Assembly: GCA_030141605.1 (NCBI GenBank) | Contig: JAQGDQ010000132.1 | Span: forward strand, 248,001 to 312,000 | DNA from: Tubiluchus corallicola | Taxonomy: Eukaryota > Priapulida > Priapulimorpha > Priapulimorphida > Tubiluchidae | Length of the DNA: 64,000 bases | Reading direction: 5' to 3' | In this document: piece after piece, positions 26,101 to 37,300 of the stretch | Numbering within the stretch: the first letter of the stretch is position 1 | Layout of the letters: every line of letters starts with the position of its first letter | Position numbers and translations under genes: made by a program | Notes under the pieces: model-generated | Databases searched by the model: none | Told to the model about the DNA's origin: nothing | The model's input: the letters and a program-made list of their open reading frames with translations, nothing else

Positions 26101-27972
26101 CACTATTATTTTTTGGACCAACATTTCCGCCCTATACTATTACTCTGCCTATACCATTATTTGGAATGCAAGAGTAATGTGCAGTAACAATGCCATAAAA
26201 GCAGCAGTAACAAACAGACAAACACTCACACTCTCATTTGAAGACTGTGATGCTTTTCCCCCTTGATCACCTTCTCAATGAAAGAAATAACCATATTTTC
26301 TACTTGTTCTGTCGGAATGATGAATATCAGTGAAATAATACTGTTCAGCACAGCTTCCGCATCTGAAACCATGGTAACAAATTATTGAAAACAATCGAAA
26401 CTATTAAGAGACAACATCTTAAAAGTTTAAGCCTAGTGCACACCTCAGAAAAAGCATTAAATGAAAAACCAATAGTAATAGTGTGCAGCAGAGTAAGACA
26501 TAAAAAAACGAAACCGAAAATCTGGTGTCGCTGTACAAAAAACAAATGTTTGGCGAATCAAACACAGCCGAATTTGCAAACAAGAAACAACTGCTTGCCT
26601 GCTGTGCGCATTAGCTGTTTCACAAAACAGCCAACCAGACATCAAAAATTAATCATATTTTTCAAATTCAGTTTTATCTCAGACATAAAAGCGTCCATAC
26701 AGTTAGCTATGCACAGTATATGATAAAAGATTAAAACAAATTAATAAATTACAAAAAATTATGTACATAGATGAAGCATAACACATAGGCCTGCATATTT
26801 AAGTATGTCTGAGAGAGATAAGGTTTACAAAAATTATATATATAATATGTCCCTCTATCTGCCATAAAGCCTGGAGGTACGATACACATCAAACAGCCTT
26901 AAGCATCTCAGATAGGTATTATCTCACATTTCAAGGTGCAATTTTAAGGAACATGAACATTTCCTTAACAAGATATCATATGATGCAGTTAAAATTTTGT
27001 TACCCACCCACTTTTTATTTCTAGTTTGCAGGGGACACACTTTTAGAAAAGAAAAACACGAAATCAATGCAAAGCAATTTGAATCAAAATTGTTTAGTGT
27101 TTGTTGCTTTCTATCAGTGCATTAGTCATTAAGAGCACGTTTGTACAATTTATCTATCACACCAATCACACCATGTCAAAACCTGGAGAAAATATGATTA
27201 AACTAGCCATTACTAATGAATTAAATAAGTGAAAAAATTGAAAACTTAAGATAAACCTGCTTCAGTGGCTTGTTTCCAGACTATTCCACTTGCATCTATG
27301 ATCTTGGCCAAGTCATAAACTAGTCCTTGATCTGAATTTTCCTCTGAGATCTCAGCACCAAGTGATTTCAAGTAAGCCCGCAGATCTTGCACCTAAATTG
27401 AATTGAACTTTGAATATTAATCAAGTCAACAATGAGTTCCTAAATCTGCATAATATTTCAAAAATATTAGCTTAACCAAAGTTGGAATTTAACCATAGGA
27501 AATCCTAACAATTTACATTAAAAATTTCTTAGCTGCATAGCAATATGGTGGTTATAGTAGCAATAGAATAAGTGTGATATGTCTGACAGGTAAGAAATTT
27601 GATGTAAACATGCCAGAAACGCGTGAGGCTCAAAAAACATCGTCTTTGAGCATAACATTAAAAATTAGGTATGAAGAGTTCAAATATACGCAAATGAAAC
27701 GTTTATTAACATAACGGCTGTGGAAATTAAAAGCTAACTGTGGCTTATTCCGCCATAAGTGAAACTCAGGGGCTGATCAATCGTCGTATCGTATGTGCAG
27801 CGCAGATCGTCATATTGCGCTAAGCAATCATATCGAAATCGGCGATCGCTCGGCGGGACCTGAATTCTAATAGAGTGCCGCTTCGTCATTAACGTGGTAT
27901 CTAGCGATAGTGATAACCCACCTGCTCTGACTCGGACAAGTCTATAAAAGCTGGTACCCACGCAGCACACAT
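20176..27972 (-). CDS. EIF3M: Eukaryotic translation initiation factor 3 subunit M
   Basis: PCI-domain subunit of eIF3, the complex that loads mRNA and the ternary complex onto the 40S ribosome; eIF3m is part of its PCI/MPN core. Complete in nine exons, in transcription order: 27922-27972, 27257-27392, 26230-26362, 24628-24751, 24156-24334, 23058-23157, 22514-22595, 21052-21195, 20176-20357 (TAA at 20176-20178). All phases agree and give 376 residues, against 374 in human. The start ATG at 27972 opens a short exon ending in [11 protein letters not shown], like the human PAFIDISEEDQ start. Diagnostic blocks follow: [59 protein letters not shown] and [12 protein letters not shown]. The PCI domain covers about residues 200-345. 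Nothing is broken. It faces CARS1 head to head. Confidence 0.98.
20471..20690. repeat. Two-copy 114-bp tandem duplication
   Basis: The word CATCAGCAA at 20471 recurs at 20585. Both copies continue through TGGTGCCAAGAATTTCTAAA and GCTAAAAACAATGGC with about 85-90 percent identity by eye. It lies in the last EIF3M intron. Confidence 0.7.
25363..25534. repeat. 43-bp minisatellite, four near-identical copies
   Basis: Copies start at 25363, 25406, 25449 and 25492 with ACATTTCCATATTCCTAATA and end CACTTTTA. The first copy has one G where the others have A; the rest look identical. It lies in EIF3M intron 3 and looks like a recent expansion. Confidence 0.95.
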
Positions 27973-28324
27973 AATATTAATTTGCCTACACCAGTCTTGT
28001 TTTGCCAATCCAGTAATTACTCAAATCTGAACTCCAAGTGTGGTACTCAGTGTCAGTTATTAAATTTACCACAAAATATTCGTTTCAATACTCGGCAGTG
28101 GTCACGCGTAACTCCATTTACTCCATGCGTGCCGCGATACCTACCGAAAATGATGACAGGTGTTATTCTGTGAAGCACGAAAAAATAAAATAAGAATGTT
28201 TATTAAATATAAACAGCTGTCTTTAGCAATAGTTTCTCGCTAATTTGCACTTCAAAACAATAACATGTTAAACGATTGTTAGTTTTATTTTTATTATTTT
28301 TCGGTAAGTAATTACGTCATCAAC
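27973..28324. promoter_or_regulatory. Divergent promoter interval of EIF3M and CARS1
   Basis: Only 352 bp separate the EIF3M start codon (minus strand, 27972) from the proposed CARS1 start codon (plus strand, 28325), so both promoters and 5'UTRs must lie here or overlap the first introns. No convincing TATA box is placed for either gene. A bZIP-type ATTACGTCAT word sits at 28311-28320. Confidence 0.6.
28311..28320 (+). promoter_or_regulatory. CRE/ATF-like motif next to the CARS1 start
   Basis: ATTACGTCAT contains TTACGTCA, a half-CRE bZIP (ATF/CREB family) word, four bases before the proposed CARS1 ATG. Aminoacyl-tRNA synthetase genes are known ATF4 targets in vertebrates, but this is not the classical ATF4 composite site and lies very close to the start codon. 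Confidence 0.3.
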
Positions 28325-31300
28325 ATGGCAGAAAAAAGCGTGGCTGGCAAGTTATTCTATTAATTTCAGTAGCTAATTTGAGCGATTAATCCTGCATACC
28401 AAACCTATTTATAATTTCTGGAAAGGAATTTATAATTTAATCATGAAAGTTTAGTTATTGATCATATAACTTTCTTTTATTTCTCATGATTCGACTATGC
28501 AACTCGGTTGGCAATATCTAGTATTATTACTATTAGTAGGGTGGCTGAACGAAAATTGTAGAGCGCGCCACCATAGTCGCAACTGTGCTCATTTGATAGT
28601 GCCATGAGCATATAGTTAATTAAAAAAAACCAGATTTAAAATAATTAGTTTGTTTTGAAATGGCGGTCAGTTAAAGTTCAAAAAAACGCTCGCGTTTTAG
28701 GAGTAACAAAAAATGACTGAGCAAAAAGTTAAAAATTGTACTTTTAGCATTCGATTATTTATAACTAAATATTCCAAATACAAGTTTTAGTATGTTAGTG
28801 TTGTTAAATGGAGTGCATTGCACGAGAAATAATCTTATCAAGTCATATGGCAACATAGTATTCATTTTTCCAGCATCCAAAATTCATCCAAAAGATGTTT
28901 TACCTTAACAGGTGTGAAAATGGACCTTTTACGAAAGTGTGCTAACTTGTCTACTTTAGAGTGTTATAAAAGATGCCAATTCAGCTGGTAGTTAATTGTT
29001 AATATGACTTTTGGTAGCTCAGTGTACATAGAACAGATATTCATAAACACTTTGCATCTTCAGATGACACATTTGGAGAAAATAAATGTCTATGTCTATG
29101 ATTCCATAGCTGAACTACACAATACTCAAATCCTTACGATCGTCTGCCCTTAATAAACGACTTGCTGTTAAAAACATTTGTTAAAAACCAGCAGTTGTTA
29201 TATGAGCCAAGCATTGACACAACTTGGTGATGAATACCTGCAATGTTGCTGTTACCTTTTCTGGTGTGTGTTTTTTAACATCATTTTAATCATGACATAA
29301 GTTCAACATATATTATATCAGGTAATAGTGTTAAAGTATAGAGCCTGAGGACTTTTAACTGATGATTAAACAGTCAAAAATGTCTAACAGAAACATTTAT
29401 CTAACTATTGCAGGCAAAAAACGTGTACAACCGGCATGGACGCCACCAAGTGGAGAACCGGTTGGCACTTTGAGACTGTACAACAGTCTTACCCGTTCAA
29501 AGGAGCCATTCCTTCCACAATTTGGTAATAAGGTATTGTGGTACAGTTGCGGACCTACAGTGTACGATGCATCACATATGGGCCATGCAAGGTAATAATC
29601 AGTGATAGCTTAGTTAAGTACCTTTTCATGTTTACTGGTAATGTGTCTTAAATTACAGTTGTACACTTGTAGCAAGTTAAACAACAGACAGCACGTTTTT
29701 ATGTCTGTGAAGGCAAGTCTAGTAGGTGGTATTGATATTGGTTTGTTAGTTGTTAACATAACATCAGTGACAACACTAACTAACAGTACAAGAATAGCGA
29801 GTTCTATTTTCTTTTATCTATATTCTAGAGTTCAGATAAACTCCCAGAGTAACATCCCAGAATTAATGCAAGAGCAAGTTTCGATTTTTGCATTTTGATT
29901 TTGCTAAATTATATATGTATATATATTTTTTCATCTTCATCATGATTTTAGTAATTAGTTAATTGTGCACATATGCAAAGGCCCTATAGCAGTATTAATT
30001 AAATAATATTTTTCGTCATTGAGAAGCTACAAGTGATGTTAACCGGTATTAGGAAATAAATAACCATTCTAAAACTGCTTTTATATCAGTATGATTTACA
30101 AACATAAAAATTTTGAAAATCTGGAAAATGTTGCAGAATCCTTTCGACGTATCTTTGACTGTGTGAATGAAGCTAATGCAGCTGTGAGTCATGTAAGTTT
30201 ATATATTAATTTTATACTTATTTATAGATCTTACATCACATTTGACATACTGCGGCGGGTCATGAGAGATTACTTCAAATATGATGTCTTGTATGCCATG
30301 AATATTACGGATATTGATGATAAGGTAATAGCAACTGAAATTTTTTCAGTTTGTACGCATAAATATTTTTTCATAATATATTTAATAACATTATAACATT
30401 TTGCAAACTTTGTTTAAGCAGAAAATGTCTATTATTTGGTAGTTGTAGTGGTAGTGGTAGTGGTAGCTGTAGTGGTAGTGGTAATGGTAGTTGTTTCTAA
30501 GTGTTTGTTTTTTGTTAAGAGTGTTTCTCTGTTGTACATTTTGCAATGTACATATGAAACTATATTAACAAATGAACTAGTCCTCGGTTTTTTTAGAACA
30601 AACAAATCAGTTTTTATAAGACAAATGTATTGAGCATTATTACCTGGCAAACTGTTCTGTGCTATGTAGATCATCAAACGTGCAAGGCAGACCCATCTAC
30701 TGGAAGAATATGAAACAAATCTGAAGACTCTTTCTCAAATGCTTGCTGACATTACGGCTTCGATGGATGTAAGTTCAGTTTAATATTAATATTAACACCA
30801 AAATAATTGCCACTGAAGTGTCGAGAAAGTATGGGTTCAAACCCAAGGGTCGGAGTTTTGCAAAGTTGATGTTTACAAATCTTTGGCAAGACCTTTATTG
30901 ATTATTTTTGTTCCTTTAGGGATAAAATCGTAATTGCGCAAGTTGGAAATTGTGCTGTTGTATAATGCAATTCTTATGATTAATCAAAAACTGTCTGTGT
31001 ATAGCAGACATTTGTAGCAAATGCCAAAAGTTCCTTTTTTGAATTTGGAGGCATGGTCAAACATTTTCTCCTTTAATGTGTGTAAATTGAAAGCAGTTTT
31101 AGATAAATTAGTTTTCAGTATCAGTAAAACAAGTAACTATTTTCTGATTATGTATTGGAATAATGATTCATTTTTATTCAAAATTATCGCCACTAGTTTT
31201 ATTTCAAATTATATTTCTGGAATTTCTTCAGATGTCAATGATGAATAAAATATGGAATAAAAAAGATTTTCTGAAACAGAACATAATAAGATTGTAATTG

Positions 31301-34300
31301 ATTGATTAATACTTTGATTTAATGAGAATTGTTTATCAATGGGCATGTTTTTTATTAAAGCTCAATTTTTTATTTTTTATTGCTATAACTATTTCTTGTT
31401 TAGTTGTGCTACACTCTAAATAACAGGATTGACTGGTTCTTTGTCATAAAATTAATGCCAAGGTACTATTGACTTGCCAAACTAATTTTTCTAGCCCTTT
31501 GCTGCTCGAATTACGACGGAAACAGATGCAGATAAGAAGAAGATGTTGGAGGGCATAGTGAGTAAAGTGAATGCTGCCGTGACTCAATTAGAAAAGGCCG
31601 TTCAGTCAGAAGACCAACCTGCAATAGCTGCAGCAAGAAAAGTATGTTCGTAATTCATAGCTAAACAAACGATTTTTCTGCTATTTAGCTTTTATTTAAA
31701 TTTTCTGCTGTAGGTTAGTTGCTCCAGTTATGTTACAGTAATTTCTAAGCACAGTACTCACCAATTTATATTATTTATAATTAATGATATACTGTGATGA
31801 AGCATCACTCGCCATATCTTTGTTTCTGTTAAGATGTTTGAGTTATCAAGGTGATTTGAACAACGTTTACCATGAAGATGTAGATAACAGAGTTCCTTGT
31901 TTAATACAGATACAGAGTATAAGAAAGACACAAAAAATTCCAATTTTGTGGTCGTTACAGGACTGTTTCTTTTTTAATATCTTTAGTAGTTTACACATCT
32001 TTTAAATTGTACATAAAATTAAGATTGTAAGAACAGGTTTGAATAATTTGTTTTCGTTTGCACTGACCTCCTGTGATTTTGTACAAAAACTTGCATGTAG
32101 GACCGTTAAATATTCAATTCAGTTTAGTGCATTAGCTGTTAGTACCATTATAATCATGAGAATTAAGTAGTGATGATTCTTTAAAACATTCATGCATGCC
32201 TTATGTTGTTGCATCATTTGTAATTGCAGGTACTTTTAGAGGAAGCCAGAGATCCATTGGGTGATTGGCTGGACAGTCAAAAAGGGGCCTCAATTGTTGA
32301 CAATTCAATATTTGCAAAACTACCTCGATACTGGGAGGGCGAGTTTCACAAAGACATGGAAGCTTTAAATGTTAGTGAAATTTATTGAAATCTTGTACTG
32401 ATATGTTAATGTTTTGATAAGAAATAAACGAAATCTTTTCTAGGTCACTAACTATGTGAAATGTACTGAACTACAGAGAGAATTATAGGATAAACTGTTC
32501 TTTAGGAATACCTGGTTAATAATTTTGTACAGAGTAACTGAGGTTTTTGCCTTTAAATTACTGTAACCTAGTCAAGGCAGGTTGAATCTGAAAGTCAGAC
32601 ATCTAGATATTTCTGTCTAATCTGATACCGCCCCTAGTTTTTCATGTATTGTGAAAGAAATTGTTGGGAAGCTGATAACTTAATTTTTTGTCTGACTTAT
32701 CTGTCAATTGCGTGAGTTTTTTGTCAGACTTGTCTGTTAATTGTGTGAGTTTTTTGTCAGACTTGTCTGTTAATTGTGTGAGTTTTTTTGTCAGACTTGT
32801 CTGTTAATTGTCTGAGTTTATGTCACACTTACCTGTGAATTGTGTGAGTTTTTTGTCAAACTTGTCTGTTAAGTGTGTGGGCTTTTTGTCACACTTATGT
32901 GTGAATTGTGTGATTACTGATTTTGAATTCTTCAGTATAAACCAGTTAACAAATTTGGTTATTATATTCTACTTGTTAATTTTAAAATTGATGCAGTTTG
33001 TATAAATTTTTTTTACTTCTTCTTTTTTGATGTATGCTATATTCAAATCAGGGCTAGATTAACTGCTCTATTGTCATGTATATACAGTGGGCCTATGATT
33101 ACCTGTGTAGATTGGACATACACACAAGGCCTATAATGTTGCTTATAATGTTGATTTTAAACTTTAAGATTAAACTTTCTTATCACATAATAATAATAAT
33201 TTATAGTCCAAGGATAACGTCTTAAGTAACTCAGTACTTATTTCCAAGGTGGTCCCGATTATTATTACCCGCACGTTACTTCGGTAAACTAGTGGTACAA
33301 TCGAAGAACCAGCGGTACAATTTTTCAAGTCTTTGGTATGACTCGGTTGAGAGTTGAATTCACATCCTCCCGGGTGTGAAGCGAGCATGCTACCATTGCC
33401 ACCTTGTACCAGTTGTAGAATATAATGTAGTGGTATTCAACAAAATCTGGTATAGAGATGACAGTGCGGTAAGAAAGCGTTGCTTTTTGACACTAATTTT
33501 TCACACATTTCAGGTTTTACCAGCAGATTGTCTAACTAGAGTAAGCGAATATGTGCCTGAGATTGTCACATTTGTACAAGGAATCGTTGACAATGGGTTC
33601 GGCTATGAGTCAAATGGTTCTGTGTACTTTAGCACTGACAAGTTTGACAGAAGTGATGGCCACACATATGCAAAGTTAGTGCCAGAAGCATACGGAGATA
33701 GCAAGGAATTACTAGGCGGAGAAGGTAAGTTTAAATTTTACATATCCTGTAAATTCTGCATTATTTGAATAGGTCAGGCCATTGAGCAAACATCGTTACC
33801 ACTCAGCTATGTTTGTCATCTTGTACATTTTTTAGATTGCCTGTTTCTCTTGTAATGTTTATCCCATTTGATATTAGAGCATGCAATTTATGCCTACATT
33901 TCTACAAGCCGCTTATTTCTAGTATAAGTTCCAGCATAAACTTTGAACTCTTCACTCATGTCACATAGTTTGGTTTGGTTAAATTTGCAATATGCATGGA
34001 TGGATGTTTATATTTGTCATTTTGCTGTAATTAAACTTGATATTTTACTAGTCTAATTTTAACTCGTCACTTACAGCTAAAGAGACTAATCGTCATTAGC
34101 GTTATTGAATTAAGTAAAAACATGTATTCCTCTATTAAACTGTCAATGTTGTAATAAATTTTCATTTTTAGGAGATCTGTCCATTTCTGAAGACAGGCTT
34201 ACGGAGAAGCGATCACCAAATGACTTTGCTTTGTGGAAGGCATCAAAACCGGGTGAACCTGCCTGGGATTCTCCATGGGGCAAGGTATTTCTAATGCCTA

Positions 34301-37300
34301 AATCCCCCTAAAGCCCTACTAAAATGTCTTACATGTTGCTTTTAGCCGTGAAAAGTTCTTTTTGTTTGTCTGCATACATTCCTCACATTCTGCTGTGATC
34401 ATGTTTATTTACATGCTATATCGGTTTCTGCTAAGAGAATAGTCTTTGACTCTTTTAATGAATATGAAAGTCTGTGATCAGAATTAACAAAAAGTTTTCA
34501 ACTAACTGAGATAGACCTGAGTTGATCTTGTGCACCGGTCAACTTGTTACTTTGTTTTTTTTCAGGAAAATAATTTCCAAAAATAAAATTTACTATTCTT
34601 GTAAAAGTAGTAGCTCTTTATTATTAATGTCCAAGTGGAATCACTGTGGTGTGAGCAATCTCACAGAAAATGCTAAATTTTGTTGGCCTGTTATAAGGGA
34701 TGAAATTTGGACTGCCTTGGTTGAAAGGGAATACGGTGGCCTAGTGGTCTAAAGCATCTGCCTTGCAAGTAGAAGGTCCCCGGTTCAAATTGAGACTGTT
34801 TCCAGTTTTTTCACATTACCTGTATTTAATGTTTGATATCAATAATTAATCAATTGTGTGTTTGAATAATTACCGATAAACGTTGAATTTGCCAAAAAAT
34901 ACTTAAAAATGCACGTCTATAGCAAGAATTCATACTAGATCAGTTTTCTGAAACTAATAATGATGATTTGACAGCTTGTAAAAATTTGTAAATGTGTTTA
35001 AAAGAAGAGGCAATTTTAAACTATTTAGGGCCGACCCGGTTGGCATATTGAGTGTTCTGTGATGGCCAGCAGTATATGCGGCGAATCATTAGATATTCAT
35101 ACTGGAGGCTTTGATCTGAAATTTCCCCATCATGATAACGAGCTTGCTCAAGCTGAGGTACACAATATTATCATTTATATGAATTAATTGTCAAAATTGG
35201 TATCGTTACTTAAAATGAAACTAAAACCCTTATTATAATATAAGTTTTTACAACTTAAAATCCTACTCTCGTTACGAATACTCAATTTACTTTATTACAA
35301 ACTTACTGTAAAACTTGTTTCTTTTGATTTTTATCGCTTTGTTGTTAGCGATTTTAAACTTTAAAAACTGCCATTTTTCCTTGTGCGAGACGAACCACGT
35401 TATGAGGTTATGAAAGATCAGTAACCAAAGATGCTTTCTGTACCTCATACGTCATTCTCGCTCACTCGCAATTTACGGCAATGCATCATTCGAAATTTGC
35501 CAGGAAAAGGTAAGTTACTTAATTTAGATGTTTCTTTAGTTAAATAATAACTATGAATTCTTTGTGTAATTGTAATAATGTGTTAAAAAACATCAATGTC
35601 TATTGGGGTTATATAGGCCTTTAAGCTCACTTTCTGATTCAGACTCTGGCTTTTATTGATTCAAGAGATCTCTATTATATTAGGTGGTGTTTGTATGCAT
35701 TTACATCACACGTAGCAATATCGGAGTGCTTATTGGTTTTAGGAGTTTGCTAATACCTTTGCTGTTGCAGGCGTATTTTGGAAACGATCACTGGGTACGG
35801 TATTTTCTCCATGCCGGTCACCTCACCATTGCTGGGTGTAAGATGGCTAAATCATTAAAAAACTTTATCACAATTAAAGAAGCTTTACGTAAGTGTAGTG
35901 ATTGTTTCAGTAGATGGTTTTCTTACAAATAATGAATCATGTTAATTGACTATCTAGCAATGCTTTTGCTTATAAGATTAGTAGTTTGCTCAATTATGTC
36001 TGCTATCTTATAATATATATATTTATGTATATATATAATGTTTAATAGGGTAGATTGTTTTGAGCTATAATATAAGACTGGATTCAGTTTTCTGTTAAGT
36101 AAATGTCATGTAAACATTTAGCGAGTTTCATACAGGTAGCAATACTGTCTATAGCTAGTTAAATCTCTGGGCAGATACCGAAAACTTGTAACTTCTGGTA
36201 GTAGATTTCCTTGGTTTGTTGATGCATTTTTGCAAATACAGAAACTTACTACAGCTGACTGTCTAGAAATGCTGTTTCAGAAAAAAACAGTGCGAGACAG
36301 TTGCGCTTAGCTTTCTTGTTACATTCTTGGAAGGATACTTTAGACTACGGTACCAACACCATGGAAACTGCTGTGCAATATGAAAAGTTTGTAAATGTAA
36401 GCATTGTGATTTAGCCTTGCAAAAATATCCGACTTTCTTTTTACTAAATCTAAACTAAAATTAGACTTCTTTTTAACTGATTTTTTGTGATGTAACGGTG
36501 AATAGTTTATGAATTACAAAAATGTTTTGATCCATTGACCAAAGTAATCTCTTGCTATCTGTCATAACTGAAGGCTATAGTCCGTGGACTTTGGGTCTCA
36601 AAATCCCTAATGTCTTGGGTTCACTACCAGTGAACGTGCAAATTTTTTTCAGATTTTCTAATTTGGTATTGCATTTGAACATTTACAGAGTTAATTTGCA
36701 AATTTCACGCTTGTGGAATTTCTGTTTGCATTTAGCTGTTTTAACTACTACATTGCCGCTTACATTTTATTACCGTCTGTGTGAAATTAGATAGCTGTTG
36801 TTTTAGGAATTCTTTCTGACCGTGAAGGACATCCTCAGGTCGACTCCCAGTCATGGGGTGGCAGCATTCCAGAAATGGGAGCAGGAAGAACTAGATCTGA
36901 ACACAAAGTTCTATGAGAAGAAAGCAGACATACATGCTGCTCTATGTGGTACTATAGCTAATCATTAGACATTACTTTTTGTCCACTACGTATGTTTTTT
37001 GTTATTCAAGCTACTAAATAAACACAAGAATTGTGATTGTTTACGGAACTGATCAATTTGGAATGTGCTTTTTATATTAGTGTTAGGTAGGTTTTCCGAT
37101 ATAACTAGCGAGAAAAATACGTTACTCTTTGTGAAGAGTCTTGCCGCTGATTTGTGAAATTAATTTAAATACATAATTTGCTGACTTAACGTTGTTTGCA
37201 GTTTGTTACATGTTCTTGCCTATTATTACCAAAGAACTTTTCCTTATGTTATAACCAGTGTGTATATCTAGATTCGGTGGATACACGGAGTTGCCTTGAT

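Noticed and set aside
27734-27970. 78-codon minus-strand frame
   Set aside because: It overlaps EIF3M exon 1 in a different frame; the exon's own frame gives [11 protein letters not shown] and splices in phase.
30432-30677. Poly-Thr and poly-Val frames
   Set aside because: They come from the TGGTAG microsatellite in a CARS1 intron.
34730-34805. A functional tRNA-Ala gene
   Set aside because: The A and B boxes and anticodon arm are good, but the acceptor and T stems do not pair, so it is a SINE head.
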